The notes: generated by a model not told the origin, from the sequence alone. Positions 44,354 through 52,871 are shown, counted from the stretch's first letter. The stretch: 64,000 nt of DNA from Paenibacillus methanolicus (GCF_008124765.1 NZ_VNHS01000001.1:1054001-1118000); one strand, 5' to 3'. Translations and numbers: made by a program.

Positions 44354-46246
44354 TCACCCTCCTCTCTCTAACCGATCTAAGCTGATCTCCGATTGTTCGC
44401 CACGCCCGGCCGTCATAAGCGGCAGTCGAATCGTAACCGCCGTGAAAAGCCCGGACGCGCTTTCGATATCGATTCCGTACGCGATTCCCCAATGAAGCTT
44501 GATTCGTTCGTTGACATTGACCAGTCCGATCCCCTCGTCTCCGTCCGGCGCCCCGCGCACGAGCTTCGCCCGAAGCCGTTCGAGCGTCTCCGGCTCCATG
44601 CCCAGTCCGTCGTCCATGACCCGGATCTCCACGTAACGATCCGTCTGCCGCGCCTCGATATCGAGCGACATATACGGCTTATTGTCGTCCAGGCCGTGCA
44701 GCGTGGCGTTCTCCACAAGCGGCTGCAGCAGCAGCTTGGCCATTGGATAAGCGAGCAGCTCGGGCGGGATTTGCGTCTGAAGCCGGAACCGGTTCGGATA
44801 ACGACGGTTCAGCAGCTGCACGTAATGGCCGATATGGACCAGCTCGCGCTCCAGCGTTACTTCTTCGTTCACGTTGCTTATGCTGTAGCGCAGCTGCTTG
44901 CCGAGCAATTGAATCATCTCCGCCGCGTCGGCGTCGTCGTTCAATTCGGCGGCCATGCGGATCGTCTCCAGCGTGTTGTACATGAAATGCGGATTGATCT
45001 GGCTTTGCAGCGCATGCATTTCCGCTTCCCTTCTGCGGCTCTCGCTGCGGAAAATGTCCTGAATCAGCTCCTCGATCCGCGCGATCATCCGGTTGAACTG
45101 TCTGCCGAGCTGACCGATCTCGTCGCCGTACCGCACCTGGAACGTCGCCTTGAAATCGCCGTCCTGCACCGTTCGCATGAGCTGCATCATCTTGCGCAGC
45201 GGCTTCGTCAACGCGAACGAAACCAGCGTCGAGATCAGCAGCGCGAGCGCGACCGTCGCGAGCGTGGCGGCCAACGTAACGTTGCGGATCACCCTCGAAT
45301 CCTTGGTCAGCGCGCGCTCGGGAATGGCCGCTATCGCCTTCCATTCCGTATTGGGGCTTGTCATGTAGATGAACAGCTGGCGTTCGCCCGCAATCTCGCC
45401 ATAGAAGCTGCCTTGTTCGCCTTTCGCGTTCGCGAACATCGGCTCGTCCGAAATGTCGGCGGTCATCCGAGTCCGATCCGCGCTGTAGATAACGCGTCCC
45501 GTCTCATCCACGATAATCGACTCGCCCTGCGTCACGTCATCGAGCGTCTTGATCTGGTCCTGTATGACCGACATATCTGCATCGACCGCGATCAGACCGA
45601 TCGGCTGCAGCGCTTTGTCGATGATTTTGCGGACGACGGTGAACGCGTACTTATCGCTGTTGAGCATGCTGACGTACTTCCGGGTTCCGAGCAGCACCGG
45701 TTCGCCGCCGGATACCGAAGCCGCCGATTCCCACGTCCGATAGCTATCCGCGAGATTCTGCCTGAGACCGCCGGACTCCGCTTGACTGTAAGCGTTCCCA
45801 TGCAAATCGAAAATATAAACCGACGTCGCCCCGCGCTTAATGTTGTTGATGAACGAAACGTTGCCCTGAATGCCCCGCTGAATTTGGAGCAGCTGGTCGA
45901 ACGCCGGCGCCGCGGACGCGTTCCCGTCCGCGCCGATTTGCTCGCGCATGGCGTAATATTCGTTCGACCGGGATAAATTGAATTTGATGTCGTCCTGGTA
46001 AGCCGGAATGGAGGTCATGTTGACCATGTCCTCGATGTAATCGTCGACCCGCCCCATCATGCCTTCCAGCATGTTCGTCGAATACCGGATGGCCGTCCGC
46101 TGCGTGGACTCCGCGTAATTCACGTACGAGAAGTAGCTGATGAACGTCAGCGGCATGGTTACTAGCAGCAGAAACACCAGCAGCAGCTTCCGTTCCATTC
46201 GCATCTCGATCACCCGCGTCCATTGGCGGCGCAGGAATTGGCTCAT
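44354..46246 (-). CDS. YesM-type sensor histidine kinase, 630 aa
   Basis: Two membrane helices (~18-40 and ~305-325) bracket a large extracellular Cache-like sensor; then HAMP, a His_kinase domain with His420 (QINPHFMYNTLE), and an HATPase with DDGLGMEP and GIGLVNVNERI. The family pairs with YesN-type regulators; the only one nearby is at 37561. The gene is co-transcribed with the sugar-binding protein immediately downstream. A cre-like sequence lies just upstream (46283-46297). Confidence 0.92.
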   Translation of the reverse strand: MSQFLRRQWTRVIEMRMERKLLLVFLLLVTMPLTFISYFSYVNYAESTQRTAIRYSTNMLEGMMGRVDDYIEDMVNMTSIPAYQDDIKFNLSRSNEYYAMREQIGADGNASAAPAFDQLLQIQRGIQGNVSFINNIKRGATSVYIFDLHGNAYSQAESGGLRQNLADSYRTWESAASVSGGEPVLLGTRKYVSMLNSDKYAFTVVRKIIDKALQPIGLIAVDADMSVIQDQIKTLDDVTQGESIIVDETGRVIYSADRTRMTADISDEPMFANAKGEQGSFYGEIAGERQLFIYMTSPNTEWKAIAAIPERALTKDSRVIRNVTLAATLATVALALLISTLVSFALTKPLRKMMQLMRTVQDGDFKATFQVRYGDEIGQLGRQFNRMIARIEELIQDIFRSESRRREAEMHALQSQINPHFMYNTLETIRMAAELNDDADAAEMIQLLGKQLRYSISNVNEEVTLERELVHIGHYVQLLNRRYPNRFRLQTQIPPELLAYPMAKLLLQPLVENATLHGLDDNKPYMSLDIEARQTDRYVEIRVMDDGLGMEPETLERLRAKLVRGAPDGDEGIGLVNVNERIKLHWGIAYGIDIESASGLFTAVTIRLPLMTAGRGEQSEISLDRLERGG

Positions 46247-46282
46247 TGTATCATGTTCCTCTCTCTAGCGTCAGTACCCTAA

Positions 46283-46297
46283 GTGTAAGCGATTTAC
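46283..46297. promoter_or_regulatory. cre-like site upstream of the kinase gene
   Basis: TGTAAGCGATTTACC partly matches the CcpA consensus. It lies 37 bp upstream of the start codon. Confidence 0.25.
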
Positions 46298-46311
46298 CGC
46301 GACGTGAATAG

Positions 46312-46790
46312 AGGTGAACAAAGGGCTTCGCCCTTCGACCCGTACTTTCATCCATCCTAGCCTTCCTCCGTTGCTCCCTCCCCCCACCTCCTCCGCCGAG
46401 GAGGCTCCAAAGGGCTTTGCCCAAGCGCATGCTTCCGAAGTGCGTTTTCCTTGAAAACGCTCAGGACTCCCTATTTCGTGCTCGCATGTTTGTTCGCGGT
46501 CGGCGGGAAGGCTTTAGTGTGGCACGCTTTTGTCCTGACGGACAAAGCTTCAGTGGGTTTTGAAGTCCGACCTAAGACCTACGCCTGTCAACTATAAGCC
46601 CTAGTTGGCTTCAGCGGTCGTTTTTCCTTAACCTGACAGCCTTCCCCCTCCATTGGAGGGGAACCAGAAGGTTAGCACCCTCTGGACTCTGCTAATGAGC
46701 GCGACTCGTGACGCGGCCGTCTTCGATGTGTGCTTTCATGGTGAGCTCGCGTTTGTCCTGTCGGCCAAAGCTTCTTTTCGAGCATCTTCG
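46312..46790. repeat. Structured intergenic repeat element, copy C
   Basis: Shares with copies A and B: the AGGGCTTCGCCCT hairpin (46321-46334), the GAGGAGG hairpin, one 54-bp unit with stem GCGTTTTC/GAAAACGC (46442-46460), the TTTCGTGCT / GTTCGCGGTCGGCGGG module, the GTCC/GGAC hairpin (46526-46548, diverged copy 46749-46771), the GCCTGTCA segment and a right end CTTAACCTGACAGC. It fills most of the gap between the kinase and the TPR-GGDEF gene. Confidence 0.8.
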
Positions 46791-46910
46791 CCACGATTTG
46801 CCTTTTGGCGGTGTCCTGCTGCGTTACCTTCTCTTGATAATTTCGTTCTGACCTTCGCTTTCGTCCGCTTTCGCAGACACGCTTTACGTCTAAATCGACA
46901 TCATGAACTC

Positions 46911-46951
46911 AAAAAAAACGCCGTCCTCGCTTCATGCGACGGTCCGGCGTT
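46911..46951 (-). terminator. Intrinsic terminator of the TPR-GGDEF gene
   Basis: Minus strand: stem AACGCCG / CGGCGTT with internal pairing, then TTTTTTTT. Confidence 0.8.
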
Positions 46952-46962
46952 ATGAACATTCG

Positions 46963-48663
46963 TTATTTCGCCTCGATCCGCGAGGCCACGACTCTGTCGC
47001 GGCCGCCGTTCTTGGCGGCATACAAGTTCCGGTCGGCTTCCGCCAGCAGCGCCGAAGCCGCGGCCACTCCCGCGGCGGCCGTGCAGACGCCCAGACTCGC
47101 CGTGACGGCCAAGCCCGGCGCGAACGCGCCCCAATCCGCCGAACGGATCGCCGCGCGAAGCCGCTCCGCGAAATCGAGGCCTTTGGCGGCGTCGTACCCG
47201 GGACATAGCAGCAGAAACTCCTCGCCCCCGAGCCTGGCGGCTTTGGCCGGCTCGATCGCCGCCGCATCCAAGATTTTGGCCACCTGCACCAGAACCTGAT
47301 CGCCCGTCTCGTGCGACAACGTGTCGTTAATTCGTTTGAAATGATCCACGTCCACCAGGACGGCGGTCACATGCTGACCGTGCGTCGCGTTCATGAGCAT
47401 GGCATCGAGCCGTTCGCCGATGACGCGCCGATTGTATAAGCCGGTGAGCGGATCGCGCTGGGCAAGCTCCCGGAACCGATCGCTGCTGCGGCGCGCCTCC
47501 TCGGTCTCGAAGACGGCATGGAGGATTCGCGCTCTGGTCTCCCGCTCGGATGATCGGAGCGCGTCGGCTTCCGCATGATATTCCCGGTATTCCTCATAGG
47601 CTTCCTTGTAGCGATCCATGGCGGCGTACAGCTGGGCTTGCTCCAACCGGATGCGGGCCACGAATCCTTGAAAGCCGTGCTTCACGCAATTGCCCCGCGC
47701 TTCGTTCAACGTCGCTTGCGCGCGTTCGTAATGTCCTTGCAGCCGCTGCGCTTCCGCGACCGTAATCTGGCATTCGAACATCGCGAACAGATCGCCAAGC
47801 TTGCGGCCGCTGCGGTAGGCGTCGAGCAGCGGGCGCAGCGTGCGTTCCGCCGCTTCCGGCCTGCCCGCCAGCAGCTCGATGCGGGAGATCGTATCCAACT
47901 GCGAAGACACGAGCGGAATCCCGTGCCGCTCGGCGAAGGCCGCCATCTGGCCGGCGAGCCGTTCCGCTTCCTCCACGTCTCCGATTTCGTACCTCGTATA
48001 CGCCATGTTGTTCAACAGGTACAGCTCTTGCTGCACATGATGAATGGCGGCGTCGATTTCCATGATCTCTTGATACCTGCGCCGGGCTTCCTCGTATTCG
48101 CCGTTGGCATCGAGGGAGAGCGCAAGCAGCATCAGATGATTGCCGCGCGTCTGCGGCAGCGAATCCGCGGGCAAGTATTCCAGCGAATGAAGCGCTTGCT
48201 CGAGGGCGCTCGACATGTCGCCCAATCGAAAGAAGAACGCCGATAGATGCCGGCAGCTTCGGGCGAGCACCGCCATATCGCGATTCCGCTCCGCCCAGGC
48301 GTTGATCCGCCGAATCGCTTGTCCGGCTTCCGCCAGATCCCCTCCGCGCATGATCGCATTCGCTTTAATTAACTGCGCCCTCTTGTGAAACGCAGGCGGC
48401 AGATCGGCGTCCGTCAAGTCGCACGCCGCCCGTCCGACGGCAATCGCCATGTCGATGTCTTCATAATGGATGATTTCCAGATCATTCAGCAATCGCGCAT
48501 AGTCGTCCTCGCTTCGCAGCGGCGCACGTTCCGCAGCCGCCGCTCGCCGCCAGTTCTCCTCGAGCGGGGTGAAACAATACGGGCAGCGATCCGTCGCGGC
48601 TTGGAGCTCGGACCAGCCGATCGTGATCTTGCATTGCCGGCAACGGTCAAAATGAAACTGCAA
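46963..48663 (-). CDS. Zinc ribbon-TPR-GGDEF diguanylate cyclase, 566 aa
   Basis: The start is a TTG at 48663 with a GGGGGGG tract 7 nt upstream. The first 30 residues hold a CxxC...CxxC ribbon (Cys8, Cys11, Cys27, Cys30), followed by ~330 residues of TPR-like helical repeats and a C-terminal GGDEF domain. Active-site residues are intact (RLGGEEF; DPLTGLYNRRVI). No membrane segment, so it is cytoplasmic and probably controlled by protein contacts through the TPRs. It starts 30 bp after the YolD-like gene and is probably co-transcribed with it. Confidence 0.88.
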   Translation of the reverse strand: MQFHFDRCRQCKITIGWSELQAATDRCPYCFTPLEENWRRAAAAERAPLRSEDDYARLLNDLEIIHYEDIDMAIAVGRAACDLTDADLPPAFHKRAQLIKANAIMRGGDLAEAGQAIRRINAWAERNRDMAVLARSCRHLSAFFFRLGDMSSALEQALHSLEYLPADSLPQTRGNHLMLLALSLDANGEYEEARRRYQEIMEIDAAIHHVQQELYLLNNMAYTRYEIGDVEEAERLAGQMAAFAERHGIPLVSSQLDTISRIELLAGRPEAAERTLRPLLDAYRSGRKLGDLFAMFECQITVAEAQRLQGHYERAQATLNEARGNCVKHGFQGFVARIRLEQAQLYAAMDRYKEAYEEYREYHAEADALRSSERETRARILHAVFETEEARRSSDRFRELAQRDPLTGLYNRRVIGERLDAMLMNATHGQHVTAVLVDVDHFKRINDTLSHETGDQVLVQVAKILDAAAIEPAKAARLGGEEFLLLCPGYDAAKGLDFAERLRAAIRSADWGAFAPGLAVTASLGVCTAAAGVAAASALLAEADRNLYAAKNGGRDRVVASRIEAK

Positions 48664-48692
48664 ACGATAACCCCCCCGGATCGAGGCAGACC

Positions 48693-48944
48693 TCAATCTC
48701 TCGGATAATTCACGCTCATAATATCCATGAAAGGCACTTTGTCCGTTCCTTCCGCGGTCACCACGTGCACGCGGCCCGTTCGCGAGTCCATCTTGACGAT
48801 CTGCCCGCGAACCGCCGCTTCGCGTCCCCAGACCGTCAGCAGGATGACGGAATTCTCTTGGTACGCCTCCGTTAACTGATTGCCCAACTCTTCCAGCACG
48901 AACTCGTCCCGCGTGGGACGCTTCGGAATTTTTGCTTTCGCCAT
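48693..48944 (-). CDS. YolD-like protein, 83 aa
   Basis: A small protein of YolD-like composition: an N-terminal basic stretch (MAKAKIPKRPTRDEF), ELGNQLTEAYQENSVILLTVW, and a beta-rich C-terminus ending VPFMDIMSVNYP. In Bacillus, YolD proteins are often next to Y-family polymerases (UvrX/YqjW); none is seen here, and it is paired instead with a diguanylate cyclase. AGAGGAA precedes the ATG. An extended -10 element lies upstream. Confidence 0.7.
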   Translation of the reverse strand: MAKAKIPKRPTRDEFVLEELGNQLTEAYQENSVILLTVWGREAAVRGQIVKMDSRTGRVHVVTAEGTDKVPFMDIMSVNYPRD

Positions 48945-48998
48945 AACCGTTCCTCTTCTCTATCCGCGACCTAACGTCCGAATCTAGCAATAGGCATT

Positions 48999-49007
48999 AG
49001 TATACCA
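48999..49007 (-). promoter_or_regulatory. Extended -10 promoter of the YolD/GGDEF pair
   Basis: TGGTATACT on the minus strand, 55 bp upstream of the YolD-like start; no clear -35. Confidence 0.4.
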
Positions 49008-49155
49008 CGAAGCGCATGCAGAAACGAAGCAAAACCGATATTCCGACCTCGACAAACTTTTCCTCTATCGGGCGATCCCCCATTTGACGAAATATAAGCA
49101 TAGATCACTTCACGACAGTAGAAGAATAGAATAACGATGATGGGGGAAACATGAC

Positions 49156-50256
49156 GTGAAGAACAGCCAAGATTTCCGTTCGCTCGAACTCATGCTGCGC
49201 GAGTACGGACACAACGGGCACTCCCACCTTTATTTCGCGGGAGACAAGCGGTTATTTTGGGAGAAGAGCGGCAAAGCGGTTATCGTCTATCGCGATTTCC
49301 ATAATCGAAGCGTCGTGCTCGGCGATCCGATCGGGGAACCGGAGGCGGTTAGCGGCCTGATCGGCGAGTTCGCGCGCGCCTGCAAGAAGCAGCGCAAAAT
49401 CCCCGTTTTCTATCAGGTGAAATCCGCGCTGCTCCGGGATTACCGGGAATCCGGCCTGAACGCGATCAAACTCGGGGAAGAAGCCAGGATTGATCTGGAG
49501 GGCTTCCACACGGCTGGCAAGGCGTGGGTCAAACTGCGGACGCGCGTGAACAAGTTCGAGCGCAACGGCTGCCGCTTGGAAGTGCTTCGTCCTCCCTTCG
49601 CGCCTGATTTCATGGCCGAAATCGCGGCGATCTCGGCGGAATGGCTCGGCAAGCGAAAAGAGAAAAGCTTCTCCGTCGGCGCGTTCTCCGAGACGTACGC
49701 AGGACGTTTCCCGATAGCGGTTCTTCGCGAAGAAGACGGGACGATCGCCGCGTTCGCATCGCTCGGCGGCGGGGAGCATCTGCCTGCCGATCTATCGGAC
49801 GAAGCGTCCGCGCACCTTACGATCGATCTGATGCGCCATCGCGCGGGCTGCGCGCACGGCACGATGGACGTGCTGTTCATTCTGCTGTTCCAATGGGCCA
49901 AGCAAGCGGGATACCGTCAATGCAGTCTCGGTATGGCCCCCCTTGCGAACGCGGGCGATTCGACGATCGCGCGGCTTATTTATAAATACGGGAACCGCTT
50001 CTATAACTTCAAAGGACTATATGAATATAAGAACAAATTCGGGCCGCAGTGGGATGAAGTGTTCGTGGCCGCCCCTGCCGGCTCTATGCCGGTGACGATG
50101 CTGCTGCTCGCGCTCATGATCAACAAAGGCAAAGCGAATCCTGCCGGATCGCTAACGGCCGAGCCGGTCGCCATCCTTACTGTGCCCGAAAATCGGGGGA
50201 ATTCTTCACGCAAAAGCACCGTCGCCGAGATTGGCGAGATGCATACGTATCGATAG
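49156..50256 (+). CDS. Stand-alone MprF-type catalytic domain (DUF2156), 366 aa
   Basis: GTG start at 49156 with a GGGGG tract upstream. The protein matches the C-terminal GNAT-like synthase domain of phosphatidylglycerol lysyltransferase: AVIVYRDFHNRSVVLGDPIGE, KLRTRVNKFERNG, SAHLTIDLMRHR, and FYNFKGLYEYKNKFGPQWDEVF near the end. The ~500-residue membrane flippase half of MprF is missing from this gene and its neighbours. It may aminoacylate a lipid or another acceptor using aminoacyl-tRNA; the acceptor is unknown. Confidence 0.85.
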   Translation: MKNSQDFRSLELMLREYGHNGHSHLYFAGDKRLFWEKSGKAVIVYRDFHNRSVVLGDPIGEPEAVSGLIGEFARACKKQRKIPVFYQVKSALLRDYRESGLNAIKLGEEARIDLEGFHTAGKAWVKLRTRVNKFERNGCRLEVLRPPFAPDFMAEIAAISAEWLGKRKEKSFSVGAFSETYAGRFPIAVLREEDGTIAAFASLGGGEHLPADLSDEASAHLTIDLMRHRAGCAHGTMDVLFILLFQWAKQAGYRQCSLGMAPLANAGDSTIARLIYKYGNRFYNFKGLYEYKNKFGPQWDEVFVAAPAGSMPVTMLLLALMINKGKANPAGSLTAEPVAILTVPENRGNSSRKSTVAEIGEMHTYR

Positions 50257-50316
50257 AAAGAATTCGCTTGAGATAGCGTTACTTCCTATCGGGGACTCCA
50301 GTCGCATAGACGATCG

Positions 50317-50343
50317 AAAAGCCGGCCACTTAGGCCGGCTTTT
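50317..50343. terminator. Bidirectional terminator between convergent genes
   Basis: Perfect 11-bp stem AAAAGCCGGCC / GGCCGGCTTTT, loop ACTTA. The TAA stop of the acetyltransferase gene lies in the loop. Confidence 0.88.
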
Positions 50344-51223
50344 CCGCGTTGCTTCCCTTGTTCTCCTCGCGCTCACGCTTCCACTCTTCATGCTGCTTCA
50401 ATACGCATATCCAGATCGAATCCCGCTCGTCTTGCGAATAAGCGGCTAATCGCTCGCCAAACACGTCCGCGAGCAGCGCCAGCCAGTCGTTCTTCCGCGC
50501 GACTTCGGTCGTTGCGCAGCCGTCCGCATCCCAAGCCTTCCATACGCAGCCCCGCAGTTCGTTCATCGACTTCTCGTCGCGCTGCCGGACTAGGAACTGA
50601 TTCATCCACGGCGAATCCGGCGATTGGCTGTAATGCGCGTGATTCGGATGGAACAATGCCAGATCCGGGACAAGCTCAGGCGCGAAATCGACGCCGATAT
50701 AGCCATGAAGCGGATCGTGCTCCATTCGCCAACCGCCTTCCGCTACGGCCGAAGGCTTCAGCTCGTACGCGAACGGCCCCTGCCGGTACCGGCCGAATGC
50801 TAACGGGATCGGTTCGAACGGCATATCGCCAAGGCCGACGTCAATGACATACCGCTGTTCGCCGCTATCCGAACCCTTCAAGTCTACCGTCAAACCAAGG
50901 TGAAAATTGTTGACGCCCGCTTCACGCCCGATCGGCTGCACGCCCGCGCGATGCCAGGCGACGTCATATCCGAGCGTGCGAAGCAAGGCGCTGAACGCGC
51001 CGTTCAGGTGGAAGCAGTAGCCGCTTCTTCCGGCTGTCATCAGACCGACCGAATCGCGAAGCGCCATCGATACCGGCCGTCCGGCATAAATATCGACCGT
51101 CTGCCACGAAATGCGCGCGACATGCGCGCGATGCAGCGCGAACAGAAAGTCCTTCGTCGGCGCTTCCGCGCCTTCGAAGCCAAGTCGGCTTAAATACGCT
51201 TCCACTTCGGTACTCGTTAACAT
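50330..51223 (-). CDS. Arylamine N-acetyltransferase, 297 aa
   Basis: The NAT catalytic triad is complete: Cys70 in RSGYCFHLNGAF, the His in NNFHLGLTV and the Asp in YVIDVGLGD. Length is normal for the family. It transfers acetyl from acetyl-CoA to arylamines or hydrazines in the cytoplasm. GGGGGGA lies upstream of the ATG. It is divergent from a MocR-type regulator, which is the likely controller. Confidence 0.92.
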   Translation of the reverse strand: MLTSTEVEAYLSRLGFEGAEAPTKDFLFALHRAHVARISWQTVDIYAGRPVSMALRDSVGLMTAGRSGYCFHLNGAFSALLRTLGYDVAWHRAGVQPIGREAGVNNFHLGLTVDLKGSDSGEQRYVIDVGLGDMPFEPIPLAFGRYRQGPFAYELKPSAVAEGGWRMEHDPLHGYIGVDFAPELVPDLALFHPNHAHYSQSPDSPWMNQFLVRQRDEKSMNELRGCVWKAWDADGCATTEVARKNDWLALLADVFGERLAAYSQDERDSIWICVLKQHEEWKREREENKGSNAEKPA

Positions 51224-51268
51224 GGAAATCCCCCCTACGCGTGACCCGCTTATGGTAAGATAAGCGTA

Positions 51269-51316
51269 TTCGAAATCTGTCCTGCCCGTAATGGTCAGAT
51301 TGAAGTTGTTTCGAAA
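51269..51316. promoter_or_regulatory. Candidate MocR operator: direct repeat TTCGAAA and inverted AATCTG/CAGATT
   Basis: TTCGAAA occurs at 51269 and 51310, 41 bp apart (about four helical turns), and AATCTG...CAGATT forms an inverted repeat between them. The site lies in the divergent region between the acetyltransferase and MocR genes. Confidence 0.35.
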
Positions 51317-51330
51317 GACAGTTTGGCGAG

Positions 51331-52809
51331 GTGAGCCTTATATTCAACTTCCATCTTCACGATAATGGTCCTGAACCGCTCTATCAGCAGTTGTATGCGC
51401 AGCTGCGGAATCAGATTCGTTCGGGCATGCTGCCATACGGTTCTCGATTGCCGTCGGTACGCGCGCTGCAGGCCCACTTCAATATAAGCAAGACGCCGAT
51501 CGAAACCGCCTATCAAATGCTCGTTGCCGAAGGGTATGCCGTCAGCCGTCCGCGTTCCGGCCTATTCGTCATGAACGAGCTGCAACCCCTGATGCCGGAC
51601 GAGAGCGTCTTCGCGGAGGGAGCGGAAAGTTGCATGTCCAACCTCCGGTCGTACGCGCAAACCAATCCGCTTCGTTATGCCGAATGTAAGCCGCTTCCGC
51701 CCGTCCAGCCAAGCCGAATCGTCGATTTCCGCGCATCGCGTATCGATGCTTCCGCCTTTCCGCTTCGGCTGTGGCGCAGAAGCGTGCAGGAAGCGCTCGA
51801 GCACCACGCCTTGGAGCTCGGATCGTATGGCGATCCGCAAGGCGAGTTGGCCTTTCGGGCGACCATCGCCGACTATCTGCGTCAGTCTCGCGGCGTCCAG
51901 TGCGGACCGGATCAGATCGTCATCGGCAACGGCATCCGCTACGCCGCGTCGTTGCTCGTTAAGTTGCTCAGCGACGTGGACGCGCTCGCCTGCGAGGATC
52001 CGGGCTTTGCCCCGTTCCCCGACTACTTCCGCCGCAGCGGCAAGCGCGTGATCGCTTTGCCCGCCCAACAGATCGCCTCGCAGATCCGCGAGACGGATGC
52101 CGGCGCCGTCTACGTCACGCCCTCTCACCAGTTTCCTACGGGCAGCGTCCTTTCCTACGGCGACCGCGAGCGTATGCTCCATTGGGCGGATTCGCGGGGT
52201 GCTTATATTATCGAAGATGATTACGACGGCGAGTTCCGATATGGCGGCAAACCCATTCCATCGCTTCAAAGCCTGGACCGAAGCGGCCGGGTCATCTATA
52301 TCGGAACCTTCTCGAAGGCGTTCTCGCCCGCGCTGCGCATGAACTATATCGTACTTCCGGAAGAGCTCGCCTCTCGCATGAGATCCGAACGGCTTCCGCT
52401 GGATGCCCCTTCGCGCATCGATCAATGGGCGATGACGCGGTTTATCGACCAGGGCTATTGGTTCCGACATATCCGTCGAATACGCGGCTTATACGGCAAG
52501 AAGCATGATCGTCTGCTTGCGCGAATCCGGGAATATTTCGGCGATCATGCCACCGTTACGGGACATAGCGCGGGTCTCCACATTCAAGTGTCGGTAAGGA
52601 CGAGTGCAAGCAGCCGCGAACTAATACGATTGGCTGCCGAAGCAAAGGTTGCCGTCTATGACTTCGACAACATGCTGGTCGGTTACGAAAGCATAGGCGC
52701 GAACGATGCGCCGATTATCTATCTTGGCTTCGCCGCGCTAACGGAGAAGCAGATCGACGTCGGGGTTCGGCTGCTGCGCGACGCATGGGCGGCTGTGCTT
52801 GACGAATAG
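51331..52809 (+). CDS. MocR/PdxR-type GntR regulator with aminotransferase-like domain, 492 aa
   Basis: GntR winged helix (~15-85: PLYQQLYAQLRNQIRSG, LPSVRALQAHFNISKTPI) fused to a fold-type I aminotransferase domain with DDYDGEFRY and the PLP-lysine motif TFSKAFSPALRM. The start is uncertain: the GTG at 51331 has GGCGAG immediately before it, which is too close for a normal site. It is the second MocR in the window but differs clearly from the one at 3333, and is likely to control the divergent acetyltransferase. Confidence 0.9.
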   Translation: MSLIFNFHLHDNGPEPLYQQLYAQLRNQIRSGMLPYGSRLPSVRALQAHFNISKTPIETAYQMLVAEGYAVSRPRSGLFVMNELQPLMPDESVFAEGAESCMSNLRSYAQTNPLRYAECKPLPPVQPSRIVDFRASRIDASAFPLRLWRRSVQEALEHHALELGSYGDPQGELAFRATIADYLRQSRGVQCGPDQIVIGNGIRYAASLLVKLLSDVDALACEDPGFAPFPDYFRRSGKRVIALPAQQIASQIRETDAGAVYVTPSHQFPTGSVLSYGDRERMLHWADSRGAYIIEDDYDGEFRYGGKPIPSLQSLDRSGRVIYIGTFSKAFSPALRMNYIVLPEELASRMRSERLPLDAPSRIDQWAMTRFIDQGYWFRHIRRIRGLYGKKHDRLLARIREYFGDHATVTGHSAGLHIQVSVRTSASSRELIRLAAEAKVAVYDFDNMLVGYESIGANDAPIIYLGFAALTEKQIDVGVRLLRDAWAAVLDE

Positions 52810-52811
52810 CG

Positions 52812-52845
52812 GAAAGGCCAGCATCGCGAAGGATGCTGGCCTTTC
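52812..52845. terminator. Intrinsic terminator between convergent genes
   Basis: A 14-bp stem GAAAGGCCAGCATC / GATGCTGGCCTTTC with a 6-nt loop. Confidence 0.8.
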
Positions 52846-52871
52846 GTTATTGCAAACGTATCGTTGGATTC

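Noticed and set aside
44393-45976. 527-codon open frame on the plus strand
   Set aside because: Shadow of the histidine kinase on the minus strand; the kinase motifs are unambiguous.
48664-48990. N-terminal extension of the TPR-GGDEF protein
   Set aside because: It would overlap the whole YolD-like gene in another frame; the TTG at 48663 with its G-rich site gives a clean cysteine-ribbon start.
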